Assembly: GCF_002949735.1 (NCBI RefSeq)
Contig: NZ_CP026681.1
Coordinates: 7,036,501 to 7,100,500, forward strand
From: Nostoc sp. 'Peltigera membranacea cyanobiont' N6
GTDB taxonomy: Bacteria > Cyanobacteriota > Cyanobacteriia > Cyanobacteriales > Nostocaceae
DNA: 64,000 nucleotides
Reading direction: 5' to 3'
Shown here: positions 26,438 through 35,313 of the stretch, piece after piece
Layout of the letters: every line of letters begins with the position of its first letter
Position numbering within the stretch: the first letter of the stretch is position 1
Position numbers and translations under genes: made by a program
The notes under the pieces: generated by a model
Told to the model about the DNA's origin: nothing
What the model saw: only the letters and a program-made list of their open reading frames with translations
Databases searched by the model: none

Positions 26438-27445
26438 TCACAGCTTAACTTGCTGCAAATGACTGCGGGGATTATAAGTACGGATAGCCCGGATTTTTTC
26501 ATAATATTCCCGCTCTTGTTGGCTGAGGTCTTTTGGTGGTGCGATCGCCACCTTCACCAACTGATCGCCACGTCCACCCTTAGCGAGAGGCCAACCTTTA
26601 CCACGCAAACGCAGGGATTGACCAGAACGCACTCCGGCTGGTAGTTTGACATTAACTGAACCATCGGGAGTGGGTACATCAATAGACGCTCCCAGAGTCG
26701 CTTCATCTGGTGTAATTGCCACTTCGCACACCAAGTTATCACCTTCCATTTGGAAGAACGAGTGCGGCTGAAGTTCGACTTTTAAGTATAAATCCCCTCG
26801 TTGTTGAGTCATTGGGTTGATTTGACCTTTGCCCCGCACGCGCAGACGAGTACCAGGTTTAGCCCCAGATGGGATACGAACATCAATTGTTTCGTTACCC
26901 AAACTGAAGCGCTTTTGTACGCCGTTAAATGCTTCAGCAAAACTTAGGGTGATTATAGCTTCACTATCTTGGGAAGTACCCGCACCTGGATCTTGAAATC
27001 CATAATCGTTAAAGCCGCCAAAACCACTTGGCGCTCCTGTAGTAGTGCGGTAAGAAGAGTAACTTTGTCGCCCACCGCCACCGCGAGGGGCAGCACCGCC
27101 AAAGCGCCCTAGCAACTCATTAATGAACTCATCAAAATTGCCGTATTGACTAAAGTCAAAGCCACCCATATCGGCACCAACACCGCCGCCGGATGGGAAA
27201 CCTTCACCAGCTTGCTTCCAATATTGACCGAATTGGTCGTATTTTTTGCGTTTATCTACATCTGACACAACTTCGTAGGCTTCGCTAACTTCTTTAAAGC
27301 GTGCCTCTGCTTGTTTGTTATTTGGGTTGACATCAGGGTGATATTTGCGGGCTAGTTTACGAAAGGCTTGTTTAATCTCGTCCTGAGTGGCAGTCTTACT
27401 AACTCCCAAAATTGCGTAATAGTCTTTGAAGTCGGTTGCAGCCAT
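26438..27445 (-). CDS. DnaJ-family chaperone without zinc finger (CbpA/DjlA-like class B)
   Basis: A 335-residue co-chaperone. The J-domain (residues 7-73) holds H36-P37-D38, which stimulates Hsp70 ATPase. A Gly/Phe-rich stretch with GGVGADMGGFDFSQYGNF follows, then two beta-sandwich substrate-binding domains. The CxxCxGxG zinc repeats of true DnaJ are absent, so it is class B. Cytosolic; partner is one of the DnaK paralogues located elsewhere. Start ATG 27445 is preceded by TAGGAGG. Confidence 0.92.
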   Translation of the reverse strand: MAATDFKDYYAILGVSKTATQDEIKQAFRKLARKYHPDVNPNNKQAEARFKEVSEAYEVVSDVDKRKKYDQFGQYWKQAGEGFPSGGGVGADMGGFDFSQYGNFDEFINELLGRFGGAAPRGGGGRQSYSSYRTTTGAPSGFGGFNDYGFQDPGAGTSQDSEAIITLSFAEAFNGVQKRFSLGNETIDVRIPSGAKPGTRLRVRGKGQINPMTQQRGDLYLKVELQPHSFFQMEGDNLVCEVAITPDEATLGASIDVPTPDGSVNVKLPAGVRSGQSLRLRGKGWPLAKGGRGDQLVKVAIAPPKDLSQQEREYYEKIRAIRTYNPRSHLQQVKL

Positions 27446-27565
27446 CTACTAGCCTCCTATAGAAATTCCTGTTATGTTTTTTTTTAAGATCGCAAGATAT
27501 TTAATTGCTAGGTATAGTGCCAAAGCAAAACAATCTGATTTTAAATTAACAAAGAATATAGAAAA

Positions 27566-28075
27566 TCAAGTGTGGTTCTTGCTCACCGCGCGATCGCAAT
27601 TTCCGTACTCCGATTTTTCTGATAAGCGGATCAGCCCGTCTAGTCCCTCTTCCAGGCTTGGGGGGGCATCCCGGAGTTGACGGTGCATCCGCAAAATAAT
27701 TTCTTCTGGAACTTGGCGCGATCGCCTTTTATTACGTGCTAAACACAACCACACTGGTGTATCCACCCAAATTGCCGTAATTTGGGTAAAGCCCAATTCA
27801 CGGGCTAAAGCAATGACTTCACGGCGATGGCGGCGCTGGGCATTAGTGGCATCGAAAATAGCTGTATTTGCTGTAGAAATAGCTTGCTGAAATTGACGTT
27901 CTACTTCCCGCCAAATCAGCAGCCACGACCCCTGAAGGGCTTGGGAACCGAATAATTGCCCCCTGATGGCATCTGTAGAAATCAGCGACATCTGGGGGCA
28001 TTCTGCCAGTAATTGTTTTGCAAAAGTTGACTTACCGCTACCTGGAAGACCAATCAGCAATATTAGTTTAGTCAT
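27566..28075 (-). CDS. P-loop kinase (AAA_33 / polynucleotide-kinase-like)
   Basis: A 169-residue protein with a Walker A motif GLPGSGKST (residues 9-17), ISTDAIR after strand 2 and DATNAQRRHRREVI, a layout seen in small predicted kinases of the T4 polynucleotide kinase type. The lid has RNKRRSRQVPEE. Substrate unknown. Its ATG lies in the edge of a heptamer repeat array that separates it from glgC on the same strand. Confidence 0.75.
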   Translation of the reverse strand: MTKLILLIGLPGSGKSTFAKQLLAECPQMSLISTDAIRGQLFGSQALQGSWLLIWREVERQFQQAISTANTAIFDATNAQRRHRREVIALARELGFTQITAIWVDTPVWLCLARNKRRSRQVPEEIILRMHRQLRDAPPSLEEGLDGLIRLSEKSEYGNCDRAVSKNHT

Positions 28076-28165
28076 TTGTCATTTGTCCTTTGTCCTTTGT
28101 CCTTTCTGAATAACTAATGACTAATGACTAATGACCAATGACCAATGACCAATGACCAATGACTA
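28076..28165. repeat. Two-part heptanucleotide tandem array (TTTGTCC / CAATGAC)
   Basis: Three TTTGTCC units are followed, after a short spacer, by three TAATGAC- and four CAATGAC-type units. On the coding (minus) strand the array begins right at the glgC stop codon (TAG 28165-28163) and ends at the start codon of the kinase gene. The same kind of array fills the gap between ecaB and ndhD3. Confidence 0.9.
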
Positions 28166-29452
28166 AATGATTGTTCCATCAGGAATTACAGCATTTTTCA
28201 TCACGACAACGATACCACTACGGATATAGAAACCTTGACTTTCGCGGTCAGCTTCTTGCACGTTATCTTTATTGATGATTTTGACATCGTGACCGATACT
28301 GGCGTTTTTATCAACAATGGCACCGCGAATAATTGAGTCAGTACCAATACCTACAGGAATGTCACCTTGTTTTACATTACTTTGGCGTTCTACAGAAGCT
28401 TGGTAAAAATCTGCACCCATGAGCAAAGATTCTTCGATGACGCAACCAGATTCAATTCGCGATCGCACTCCCAACACTGAATGTTGAATGCGGCAATTTT
28501 TCAAAATACAACCTTCGCCGATAATTGATTCTGTGATGTGGCAATCTAAAAGTTTACTTGGAGGTAAGTAACGAGCGCGGGTGTAAATTGGCGCTTTTTC
28601 ATCGTAGAAACTAAATGGTGGTTGGGGTTGCTGAGTCAGGGCTAAATTGGCATGATAAAATGCCTCGATTGTCCCAATATCTTCCCAGTAGTCATCAAAA
28701 AGGTAAGCTTGAACGTTGTAATCTTTAGAGGCATCAGGAATAATTTCTTTGCCGAAATCAGTCCTTTCTGTCCCTTCTCTCAACAACTTGAACAAAACCT
28801 CTTTTTTAAAGACATAAATCCCCATTGAGGCGATGTAAGGCTGTTGCTGGGCTTGTTCTTTTGATAATCCTAGTATGCTTGTATCAACGCGCATTTGGAT
28901 TAACGCTTCACCTTTAGGTTTTTCGCTAAAATCGATGACTCTACCAGAATCGTCAATTTTCATCAAGCCAAAATCTGAGGCGCGGCGCTCATCGATGGGA
29001 ATGACTGAGAGAGTAATATCAGCCCCCGTTTCCCTATGGCGCTGGATAAACTGGCGATAATCCATGCGGTAGAGGTGATCGCCTGAGAGGATCAGATATT
29101 CCTCTGCATTCCATTCTTCCATTAACCACAGATACTGACGCACAGCATCGGCTGTACCTTGGAACCAGTTAGGGTTTTCTGGTGTTTGTTGTGCTGCTAG
29201 CACTTCCACAAAACCTTCATTGAAACCGGTAAAGTTGTAGGTACGGGCGATGTGACGATTCAGGGAAGCTGAGTTGAATTGTGTCAGGACGTAGATTTTG
29301 AAAATTTCGGAATTTATGCAGTTACTAACAGGGATATCGATTAGGCGGTACTTCCCCGCTACTGGTACTGCTGGTTTCGCGCGGAGTTTGGTTAAGGGGT
29401 AAAGCCGAGTACCCGCGCCACCACCAAGGATGATTGATAATACTTTTTTCAC
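28163..29452 (-). CDS. glgC: Glucose-1-phosphate adenylyltransferase (ADP-glucose pyrophosphorylase)
   Basis: A 429-residue enzyme with the nucleotidyltransferase signature GGGAGTRLYPLTKLRAKPAV, the substrate loop LSGDHLYRMDY and a C-terminal left-handed beta-helix with hexapeptide turns. It makes ADP-glucose for glycogen and is expected to be activated by 3-phosphoglycerate. ATG 29452. Other glycogen functions in this window (GT4, GH13, debranching enzyme) are 4-24 kb away and not co-transcribed. Confidence 0.97.
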   Translation of the reverse strand: MKKVLSIILGGGAGTRLYPLTKLRAKPAVPVAGKYRLIDIPVSNCINSEIFKIYVLTQFNSASLNRHIARTYNFTGFNEGFVEVLAAQQTPENPNWFQGTADAVRQYLWLMEEWNAEEYLILSGDHLYRMDYRQFIQRHRETGADITLSVIPIDERRASDFGLMKIDDSGRVIDFSEKPKGEALIQMRVDTSILGLSKEQAQQQPYIASMGIYVFKKEVLFKLLREGTERTDFGKEIIPDASKDYNVQAYLFDDYWEDIGTIEAFYHANLALTQQPQPPFSFYDEKAPIYTRARYLPPSKLLDCHITESIIGEGCILKNCRIQHSVLGVRSRIESGCVIEESLLMGADFYQASVERQSNVKQGDIPVGIGTDSIIRGAIVDKNASIGHDVKIINKDNVQEADRESQGFYIRSGIVVVMKNAVIPDGTII

Positions 29453-29764
29453 AAAATTTCTCCCGACTGCCTTTCAACTCTCATTCTCAGTTTAGGACTG
29501 TCTGCCACCATAGGTAAGGGGGATCGTCTGATTCTTTGGGATGAATTTTACAGAATGCTGTTGGTGCTGAAGAAGGTTATTGACTACTTGCAAACAGATC
29601 AAATGTATTAATTGATACTAGACAATAGCTATTATAAGCTACACCTCTGTCACAACTACAGAATTACTGGGTTTTCTGCTAAAACAAGTAATAAGTAATT
29701 TTGGAGACTTGTATTATTAAAGTGCTTAAAGTTCCTTAAATAACTAAGTGAGTATTTTTGCTTC
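29453..29764. other. Intergenic region upstream of glgC
   Basis: 312 bp between the glgC start and the end of the pentapeptide protein gene, both on the minus strand. It should hold the glgC promoter. I see no clear operator, hairpin or small gene. Confidence 0.4.
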
Positions 29765-31795
29765 TTAGCCTGCTCTCTGAATTCCTCCTGGCGAACTTTC
29801 TGTCGTTGCTGTTCTAAGTTGGGAGTATGCTTGTTGGATAGCTGTGGCGATCGCACTCTCTGGTATCAGATTAGCGATTTCCTGTCCTTGTTGTACAATA
29901 AACTGTTTAAAAAATGGGTCTTTTTGAGCTTCATTTAGAATCACCTGCTGAATTAGTTCAGCTTGTTGATTGGTAGAAATAGCAACACTTTGACTCTGAA
30001 ATTGATCCAACAAACTTTGAGCTAGAGTCGTTGCTTGAGCTAAATTGCTACCATTAGCTACAAAACTGCGAATCTTACTAGCAGCTTCGTCATAATTGAT
30101 TTCGCCAGAGCCTGCAAGGTTTGTAATTGTGCTACCAACAATAAAAAAACTATTACCGAAAGGTCTTTTATTTAAGGCTTGTGCTTGATTTTCTGCAATG
30201 CCGAGAAGTCTATTAAATTGCTGTTCTTTGACAGCCATTAAAGTTTTAATATCATCGTAAATTAGATTGAGTTGTTGTTCAACCTGTTGCCGAGGAATTC
30301 CTTCTCTGTATGTTACTTTAACAACCCAAAGGTCGCCGCGTTGTTCAACCCCTTTCAATTCTAATCCTAAACCGTCATCGTCTAATTGTAATTTACGGAA
30401 AGCAAAGCTTAGAGCTTGCCAATTAATGCCTTCTTTAAAAACTAACTCAACTACCTCTTCTACTTTTTGAAAGAGAGCTTCAAACTCTCCTTTTTCAAAG
30501 TTGCGACCAATAGGATACTTATCTGTACCCTCTCCTTTATTATCTAATTTGCGAAAAATATATTCACATTCAACTCCAGCAAAACAAGTCTGAGAATTAT
30601 GGCTCCAATCTTCAATACAAATTCCTGTTAACTTAGCACCAGTAAAATTCGCTCCTGTAACTTGAGCGCGTACCAAAATACTTCGGCGCAAATCAGCCGC
30701 TTGTAAATCTGCTCCATTTAAATTAGTTTCCACTAAAGTAAAATCCCTCATATCTACATCTCGTAAATATGCACCTTGCAAATTCATTCTGCTAAAGTTT
30801 GTATGTTCACAACCTCCATTAATGAGCAGCTGTTGTACCTTGTAATTAGTTAAATCCAAATATCTATTATCGAGTCTGGCTCTATCCAAACCAGTAACTC
30901 CCCTGAAACAAGTCCGGTATAATTGACGCGCTCTTAAGTCACTATTTGCTAACTGAGAACCAGTAAAATCAACATTACTCAAATCTAAATTATAAAACGA
31001 TGTACCACCCCAAGAAGCAACTGCGATCGCCCAATCTCGCAAAAAGTCTAAATGTCTGCGATGTTTCTCATTAAAATTTGTTGCAATTAAGCTAACAATT
31101 ATCGTGCCAAAGCCTAAAACTATACCACCACTGATAGAAATACTTCTTACTAAAAAACTATCCTCTTCTGGTTTATTTTCTAACCATTGAAAGTGATATG
31201 CTGCCACAGCAATAATTATTGCCGAAAACAGGATAACGAAAATTCCCCATCCTCGAAGTAAATATTTATTTTGAGAAGATAAAGTTGAGCTTAAAGCAAA
31301 AGCAAAGCTACCCGTTAAGATACTAATTGTTGTGAAAATTAGTCCAAATATAATGGCAGCTATGCTTTGAAGACTATGATCAATAACTGGTGGAATACCT
31401 GATTTTATACTCGGCAATAAATTAAAATTTGCTAATAATGCTGTTATAAATAAAGCTATTAAAAAACTTATAAAAGCTAATTTTAAACCTTGAGCAATAC
31501 CTCTGCGTATAGTAGTAATTATCCAAATAATCACTACAACAATCATCCAAAGCAGTTCTATCCAACCATTGGTTTGTATACTTATGTTAAAAAATACATT
31601 TGCACCAAAAAATCCAGATACAATACCTGATGTTAAATAAAGAACATTTATAAAGAAAAGCAGCAAAGCTTTTATTAGTAGTGGTTGACCAGCAATCATA
31701 CCACGCAATTCCGATTGCAAAGACTCTTGAGAGAAACGCCAACCTCGGATATTTTGTCCGGGTTGGATAAGGCGGGATAAGCGATAAGACTGCAT
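29765..31795 (-). CDS. Membrane protein with pentapeptide repeats and a C-terminal shared signalling-like motif
   Basis: About 676 residues from ATG 31795 (GGTGGA upstream); an ATG at 31834 would add 13 but leaves 2 bp to the divergent protease start. The N-terminal third has about six membrane spans. The middle (nucleotides about 30980-30610) is a pentapeptide-repeat beta-helix with A(D/N)L-type units such as TNLNGADLQAADLRRS. The C-terminal part is soluble and Gln-rich and carries, at 30065-30136, a 24-residue motif with AGSG, INY, EA and IRS that is also present in the caspase-like protein at 33431-33502. It borders two protease genes. A membrane sensor or anchor role is inferred. Confidence 0.75.
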   Translation of the reverse strand: MQSYRLSRLIQPGQNIRGWRFSQESLQSELRGMIAGQPLLIKALLLFFINVLYLTSGIVSGFFGANVFFNISIQTNGWIELLWMIVVVIIWIITTIRRGIAQGLKLAFISFLIALFITALLANFNLLPSIKSGIPPVIDHSLQSIAAIIFGLIFTTISILTGSFAFALSSTLSSQNKYLLRGWGIFVILFSAIIIAVAAYHFQWLENKPEEDSFLVRSISISGGIVLGFGTIIVSLIATNFNEKHRRHLDFLRDWAIAVASWGGTSFYNLDLSNVDFTGSQLANSDLRARQLYRTCFRGVTGLDRARLDNRYLDLTNYKVQQLLINGGCEHTNFSRMNLQGAYLRDVDMRDFTLVETNLNGADLQAADLRRSILVRAQVTGANFTGAKLTGICIEDWSHNSQTCFAGVECEYIFRKLDNKGEGTDKYPIGRNFEKGEFEALFQKVEEVVELVFKEGINWQALSFAFRKLQLDDDGLGLELKGVEQRGDLWVVKVTYREGIPRQQVEQQLNLIYDDIKTLMAVKEQQFNRLLGIAENQAQALNKRPFGNSFFIVGSTITNLAGSGEINYDEAASKIRSFVANGSNLAQATTLAQSLLDQFQSQSVAISTNQQAELIQQVILNEAQKDPFFKQFIVQQGQEIANLIPESAIATAIQQAYSQLRTATTESSPGGIQRAG

Positions 31796-31836
31796 TCCAA
31801 TTCCACCAAGTAATTTTCGGATTTTACAAAACATTT

Positions 31837-33177
31837 ATGAGCATTAATATAACTCCATCTCGGAGCAAAATCTTATACAATTGGTTTTTACCTACTAGAT
31901 TTTTGAGCGAAAGAGTCAATTTAAGTTCTATACCAATTAACAGAGGGCAACAACAATCACTTGAGTCTATCGACCCGAAAGATTTAGTAGAAATTATCAA
32001 CTCGCGTTTTGATGTTAACCCAACATCACGAATTAATGCAGTTTTTGGAAATCCAGATTTTTTACCATTTTCTTTTTTAGAATTAGGAGTCAGACGAGGC
32101 GCTGCGGTCTGCCGAATAGTTCGGAATTTCTCTGAACCATTCAGGCAAGAAATAGTCAATATAGTTAGTGAGTTTGAACAGGAACTTAAAGATAATAATC
32201 AAGATATTTTAACTAGGCAAGAAATAGAAGAAATATTTTCAATGTCGGAAAAAGAGCAAGGTTTTGTCAAAGATTTTTTTTCTAATCTTGCTCAAGCATC
32301 TCCATCAGAAGTGCTTCAAGATCCAGAACGTTTTAGTAAACTGCTACCAATTCCAGTTGGCACAGGGTTTTTAGTTGGAAATAGTTACTTACTTACCAAT
32401 CATCATATACTTCCAGATGAGAAACTATGTCATGAGATTATAGCCGAATTTGGATACGATCAAGATGGGCTTGGACGAAAAATACCGCCGATAGCATATA
32501 AACTTGACACAAATCCAGAAACAGGTTTTTTTGAAACTAATGAAAATTTGGATTACACCTTAGTTAAGTTGCAAGATAAACCTGTAGATCCAGATTTATC
32601 TATTTTAGGTCGAGCAGGAGATCACTTTGGCTGGATTACCTTAGACGAAAACTCGACAAGGATTGCACCGCCTGTAGATAAAACAAAAATAGAAAATCTT
32701 AAACTCGACGGTTTTGATATTAAAATTCCTCAAAGTAAATCTTTGGAAGGAGAACCTGTCAATATTATTCAGCACCCAAAAGGAAGGCGTAAACAAGTTA
32801 TTCTTTCCAGTAATCGAGTTACTGAAATTTACAAACAATTTATTCGGTATCAAGCTGATGCAGATTTCAGTTCATCAGGTAGCCCAGTTTTTAATCAACA
32901 ATGGCAATTAGTGGCGTTACATCATGCAGCCGTAGAAGATATAAATGACAGTAAAACAATGTTTGAAATAACAGCAGAAGAAGGTGTGAGAACTTGTGAA
33001 ATAGTCAAGGATTTAAAAGTCAAAAAAGAACAATATGATCCAGAAGTAGATTCAATAACTGAACAAAAATCAAATCCTAAATCGCAAAAAATTCAGACTT
33101 TTATCACCAACTTTGTTGACACAGTAGAGAAAAAAGCGGAGACCAATTCTACATATCCAGCGCCAACTTATACCTAA
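31837..33177 (+). CDS. Trypsin-like serine protease with helical N-terminal domain
   Basis: A 446-residue protein. Residues about 170-400 are a chymotrypsin-fold protease: VGTGFLVGNSYLLTNHHIL holds the catalytic His, NLDYTLVKL the Asp, and SSSGSPVFN the Ser. The first 160 residues are mostly helical and end in FLELGVRRGAAVCRIV; they may be an effector-associated or adaptor region, but I cannot name it. No signal peptide, so it is intracellular, unlike Deg/HtrA proteases; no PDZ domain. The start at 31837 has no good ribosome site. Neighbours include a caspase-like protease and a Trypco1-type protein. Confidence 0.75.
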   Translation: MSINITPSRSKILYNWFLPTRFLSERVNLSSIPINRGQQQSLESIDPKDLVEIINSRFDVNPTSRINAVFGNPDFLPFSFLELGVRRGAAVCRIVRNFSEPFRQEIVNIVSEFEQELKDNNQDILTRQEIEEIFSMSEKEQGFVKDFFSNLAQASPSEVLQDPERFSKLLPIPVGTGFLVGNSYLLTNHHILPDEKLCHEIIAEFGYDQDGLGRKIPPIAYKLDTNPETGFFETNENLDYTLVKLQDKPVDPDLSILGRAGDHFGWITLDENSTRIAPPVDKTKIENLKLDGFDIKIPQSKSLEGEPVNIIQHPKGRRKQVILSSNRVTEIYKQFIRYQADADFSSSGSPVFNQQWQLVALHHAAVEDINDSKTMFEITAEEGVRTCEIVKDLKVKKEQYDPEVDSITEQKSNPKSQKIQTFITNFVDTVEKKAETNSTYPAPTYT

Positions 33178-33193
33178 ATTAATCTCCGATAAT

Positions 33194-34339
33194 TCAACAT
33201 CCTAAATTATTGATTTCTTGCTCATAACTGGCAATTTCTTGTCGCAATCGTTCTTGTTCGTTTTTGGCACTTCTACGTAATTTTGGATCGCTTGTCAGTC
33301 TTTCTTGTTGTTCGTACTCTTCTAGTAATTCCAGTGATTCGCTGAGATGATTGCGAAGGCTTTGACATCGCTGCTGGTTAGTTAATTGGTTGAGCGATGG
33401 AGATGGCAAACTAGAGGAATTAACGGTTATGCTCCGAATTTGGTTAGGGGCTTCCTTGTAGTTAATCGAGCCACTACCAGCAAAGTCTCCAATAGAATTA
33501 CCAGACATGTTAAAAGAGTTATTAATTACTGTTTGGTCTGATTGGGGTGTAGAAACTGGAGCCTGACTGCCTGTAGGATAGGTAACTAAAGTAATCGAAC
33601 GTCCCAAACCCATGCGAATCGGTTCTTGTACAGAACCTCTAAGTTCGTCGCTGACAAAATCAAATAAGCGATCGCTACTAATTCTTCTACTATTACCTGC
33701 ATTCTCAGCCGCTAATCCCTTGAGGACTGCACCTGTGAAAATGCTGTATTCTTCACTCTTAATTACTCCTGCACGTTCAAAGCCACGACAAGCTGTAATT
33801 AAGCAATAATCTCTTTGTGAACTGAAAGCGGTAAGAGTTTGTTCTACCAACTGCCTTTCCAAAAAATAGCCGCTATGACAACAATCGAGTAGCACTACCA
33901 AACTACTCAATTGCGAATCTCGAATTAATTGATTGAGACTGTCAAGGGAAATGCCATATTTTTGTTCCACAATTTGGTTTCCCGCAACTTCAATCTGAGA
34001 ATCAGAAGTTGCCAAATATCCCTTTTTTTGTCCCAATCCATCGGAAGTTATAAAACCGTGTCCGCTAAAATAAATCAGCGCTTCATTCTTAGCTGCTTGC
34101 TCTAGCAGAAATATTCTGAGTTTTTCACCCATTTCAGCGCCAGTAACTTTTGACGCTCCCATTTCATAGCCATTTTTATCTTTATTCCAGCGCTGCGGTA
34201 GTCTTTGCACAGACTGGAAATCACCATATTGCTCTAGGAGTTGCGCTACAGCCTCAGCATCATTTGTAGTCTTTGACAAACGCGATAATGATGGGCTGAG
34301 ATACTCGGCGATGCCAATAACAAGCGCGTATCGTGCCAT
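33194..34339 (-). CDS. Caspase-like cysteine protease (peptidase C14, orthocaspase/metacaspase type)
   Basis: A 381-residue protein. Residues 1-255 are a caspase p20/p10-like domain with catalytic His94 in YFSGHGF and Cys154 in LLDCCHSGYF. A Ser/Asn-rich linker contains (residues 280-303) the motif shared with the membrane pentapeptide protein. A charged coiled-coil tail (about residues 325-375) closes it. Cyanobacterial orthocaspases cut after Arg/Lys and are linked to cell death. AAGGTG precedes ATG 34339. Convergent with the trypsin-like gene (16 bp apart). His and Cys are both intact, so activity is expected. Confidence 0.88.
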   Translation of the reverse strand: MARYALVIGIAEYLSPSLSRLSKTTNDAEAVAQLLEQYGDFQSVQRLPQRWNKDKNGYEMGASKVTGAEMGEKLRIFLLEQAAKNEALIYFSGHGFITSDGLGQKKGYLATSDSQIEVAGNQIVEQKYGISLDSLNQLIRDSQLSSLVVLLDCCHSGYFLERQLVEQTLTAFSSQRDYCLITACRGFERAGVIKSEEYSIFTGAVLKGLAAENAGNSRRISSDRLFDFVSDELRGSVQEPIRMGLGRSITLVTYPTGSQAPVSTPQSDQTVINNSFNMSGNSIGDFAGSGSINYKEAPNQIRSITVNSSSLPSPSLNQLTNQQRCQSLRNHLSESLELLEEYEQQERLTSDPKLRRSAKNEQERLRQEIASYEQEINNLGC

Positions 34340-34484
34340 TTAACACACCTTATGTTGGTAAATGCGGGATAATCTTGACAGACACAATGATGGCTGTGTT
34401 ACTAGAAACAATACCATTTGTTATTTTTCTGCAAGCAAGCTGAAATTTATTCAGATACGTTACAAAACTTAATTGAGGTAGCCC

Positions 34485-34856
34485 ATGTCAGAAGTACAGC
34501 AACTATTTTTCCAAGCAGATGGGGAGATTGAGCAGATTGAGATTAACCTCACAGCTACCGAAATAACTCAGGAAATTGAGGAGGATGATGATGGCATAGA
34601 ATACAAGGATGTGCGAACAGATGCGATCGCTCGGATGCAACAAGCTCGGCAAATGATTCGCTCTTATACTATCTATGCTCTTAGTGCTTTTAAAGACTTT
34701 GATACTGCTGAGATTGAGGAGGTAAAACTTACATTTGGCATTAAGTTGGGTGGCAAAGCCGGCATTCCTTACATTACCGAAGGTTCAGCTGAAAGTAATC
34801 TGCAAATTGAGGTGAAGTGTAAGTTTGCAGAAAAACAACAACCCGATCCACAGTAA
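34485..34856 (+). CDS. Trypco1 / CU044_2847-type protein
   Basis: A 123-residue acidic protein that fits the trypsin-co-occurring domain 1 family: an N-terminal strand pair, helix with RMQQARQMIRSY, then EEVKLTFGIKLGGKAG and a last strand with NLQIEVKC. The family is known from gene neighbourhoods of conflict systems with trypsin-like effectors; such a protease lies 1.3 kb upstream. TGAGGTAG precedes ATG 34485. Molecular role not established. Confidence 0.72.
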   Translation: MSEVQQLFFQADGEIEQIEINLTATEITQEIEEDDDGIEYKDVRTDAIARMQQARQMIRSYTIYALSAFKDFDTAEIEEVKLTFGIKLGGKAGIPYITEGSAESNLQIEVKCKFAEKQQPDPQ

Positions 34857-34899
34857 CTGCAAAAAATTATCCGCGCAGTCTAGGGGTAGGCAATGCCCA

Positions 34900-35199
34900 T
34901 TAAACACCCAACTTCCCTATACTTATTTTCCTATTAACCAAACCTAATTGCTGCGATCGCTTCAAATACTTCACCCAAGATTGCTCTGACAACTGGGAAA
35001 TAGCATTTAGTGACAGTGTTGCCGTGAAAATATCTTTGCCACTGGTAACACCACTGACACCTAAACTTTCTAAAACAGCAGTTGCAGCCGAGTTTAAAAT
35101 TGGTTCAGTATGGATGAAAACCCCCAAACTCGATTCTTCTGAATTTTGAATATCACTCAGTGCTGTAGCAAGGGCGGCATCTAGTTTCTGATAATTCAT
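34900..35199 (-). CDS. Small protein resembling the N-terminal propeptide of the adjacent subtilase
   Basis: A 99-residue protein from ATG 35199, chosen because AAGGA stands 7 nt upstream; a TTG at 35229 would add 10. Its start MNYQKLDAALATALSDIQ matches that of the subtilase encoded 115 bp upstream (MRHEKLSPGLLLAFQDYQ) at 7 of 18 positions. Both then show a VFI strand, a variable middle, LSEQ, and a final S-x-x-L-x-L. Subtilase propeptides act as foldases and tight inhibitors, so this could be a free inhibitor of the protease (inference). No signal peptide. Confidence 0.6.
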   Translation of the reverse strand: MNYQKLDAALATALSDIQNSEESSLGVFIHTEPILNSAATAVLESLGVSGVTSGKDIFTATLSLNAISQLSEQSWVKYLKRSQQLGLVNRKISIGKLGV

Positions 35200-35313
35200 C
35201 AGCAATTCCTTGGCAAAAAGGGTAGGCAATTACTGCCTACCCAAATTTATCAAATTTATAGGTTTTTATCCCCTATCCTTGTGCAGAAATAAAATCTATC
35301 TTTCTCAATCTAA

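Noticed and set aside
31837..32330. Naming the protease N-terminus as a defined effector-associated domain (EAD)
   Set aside because: The helical region is suggestive, but I cannot match a specific EAD family by eye.
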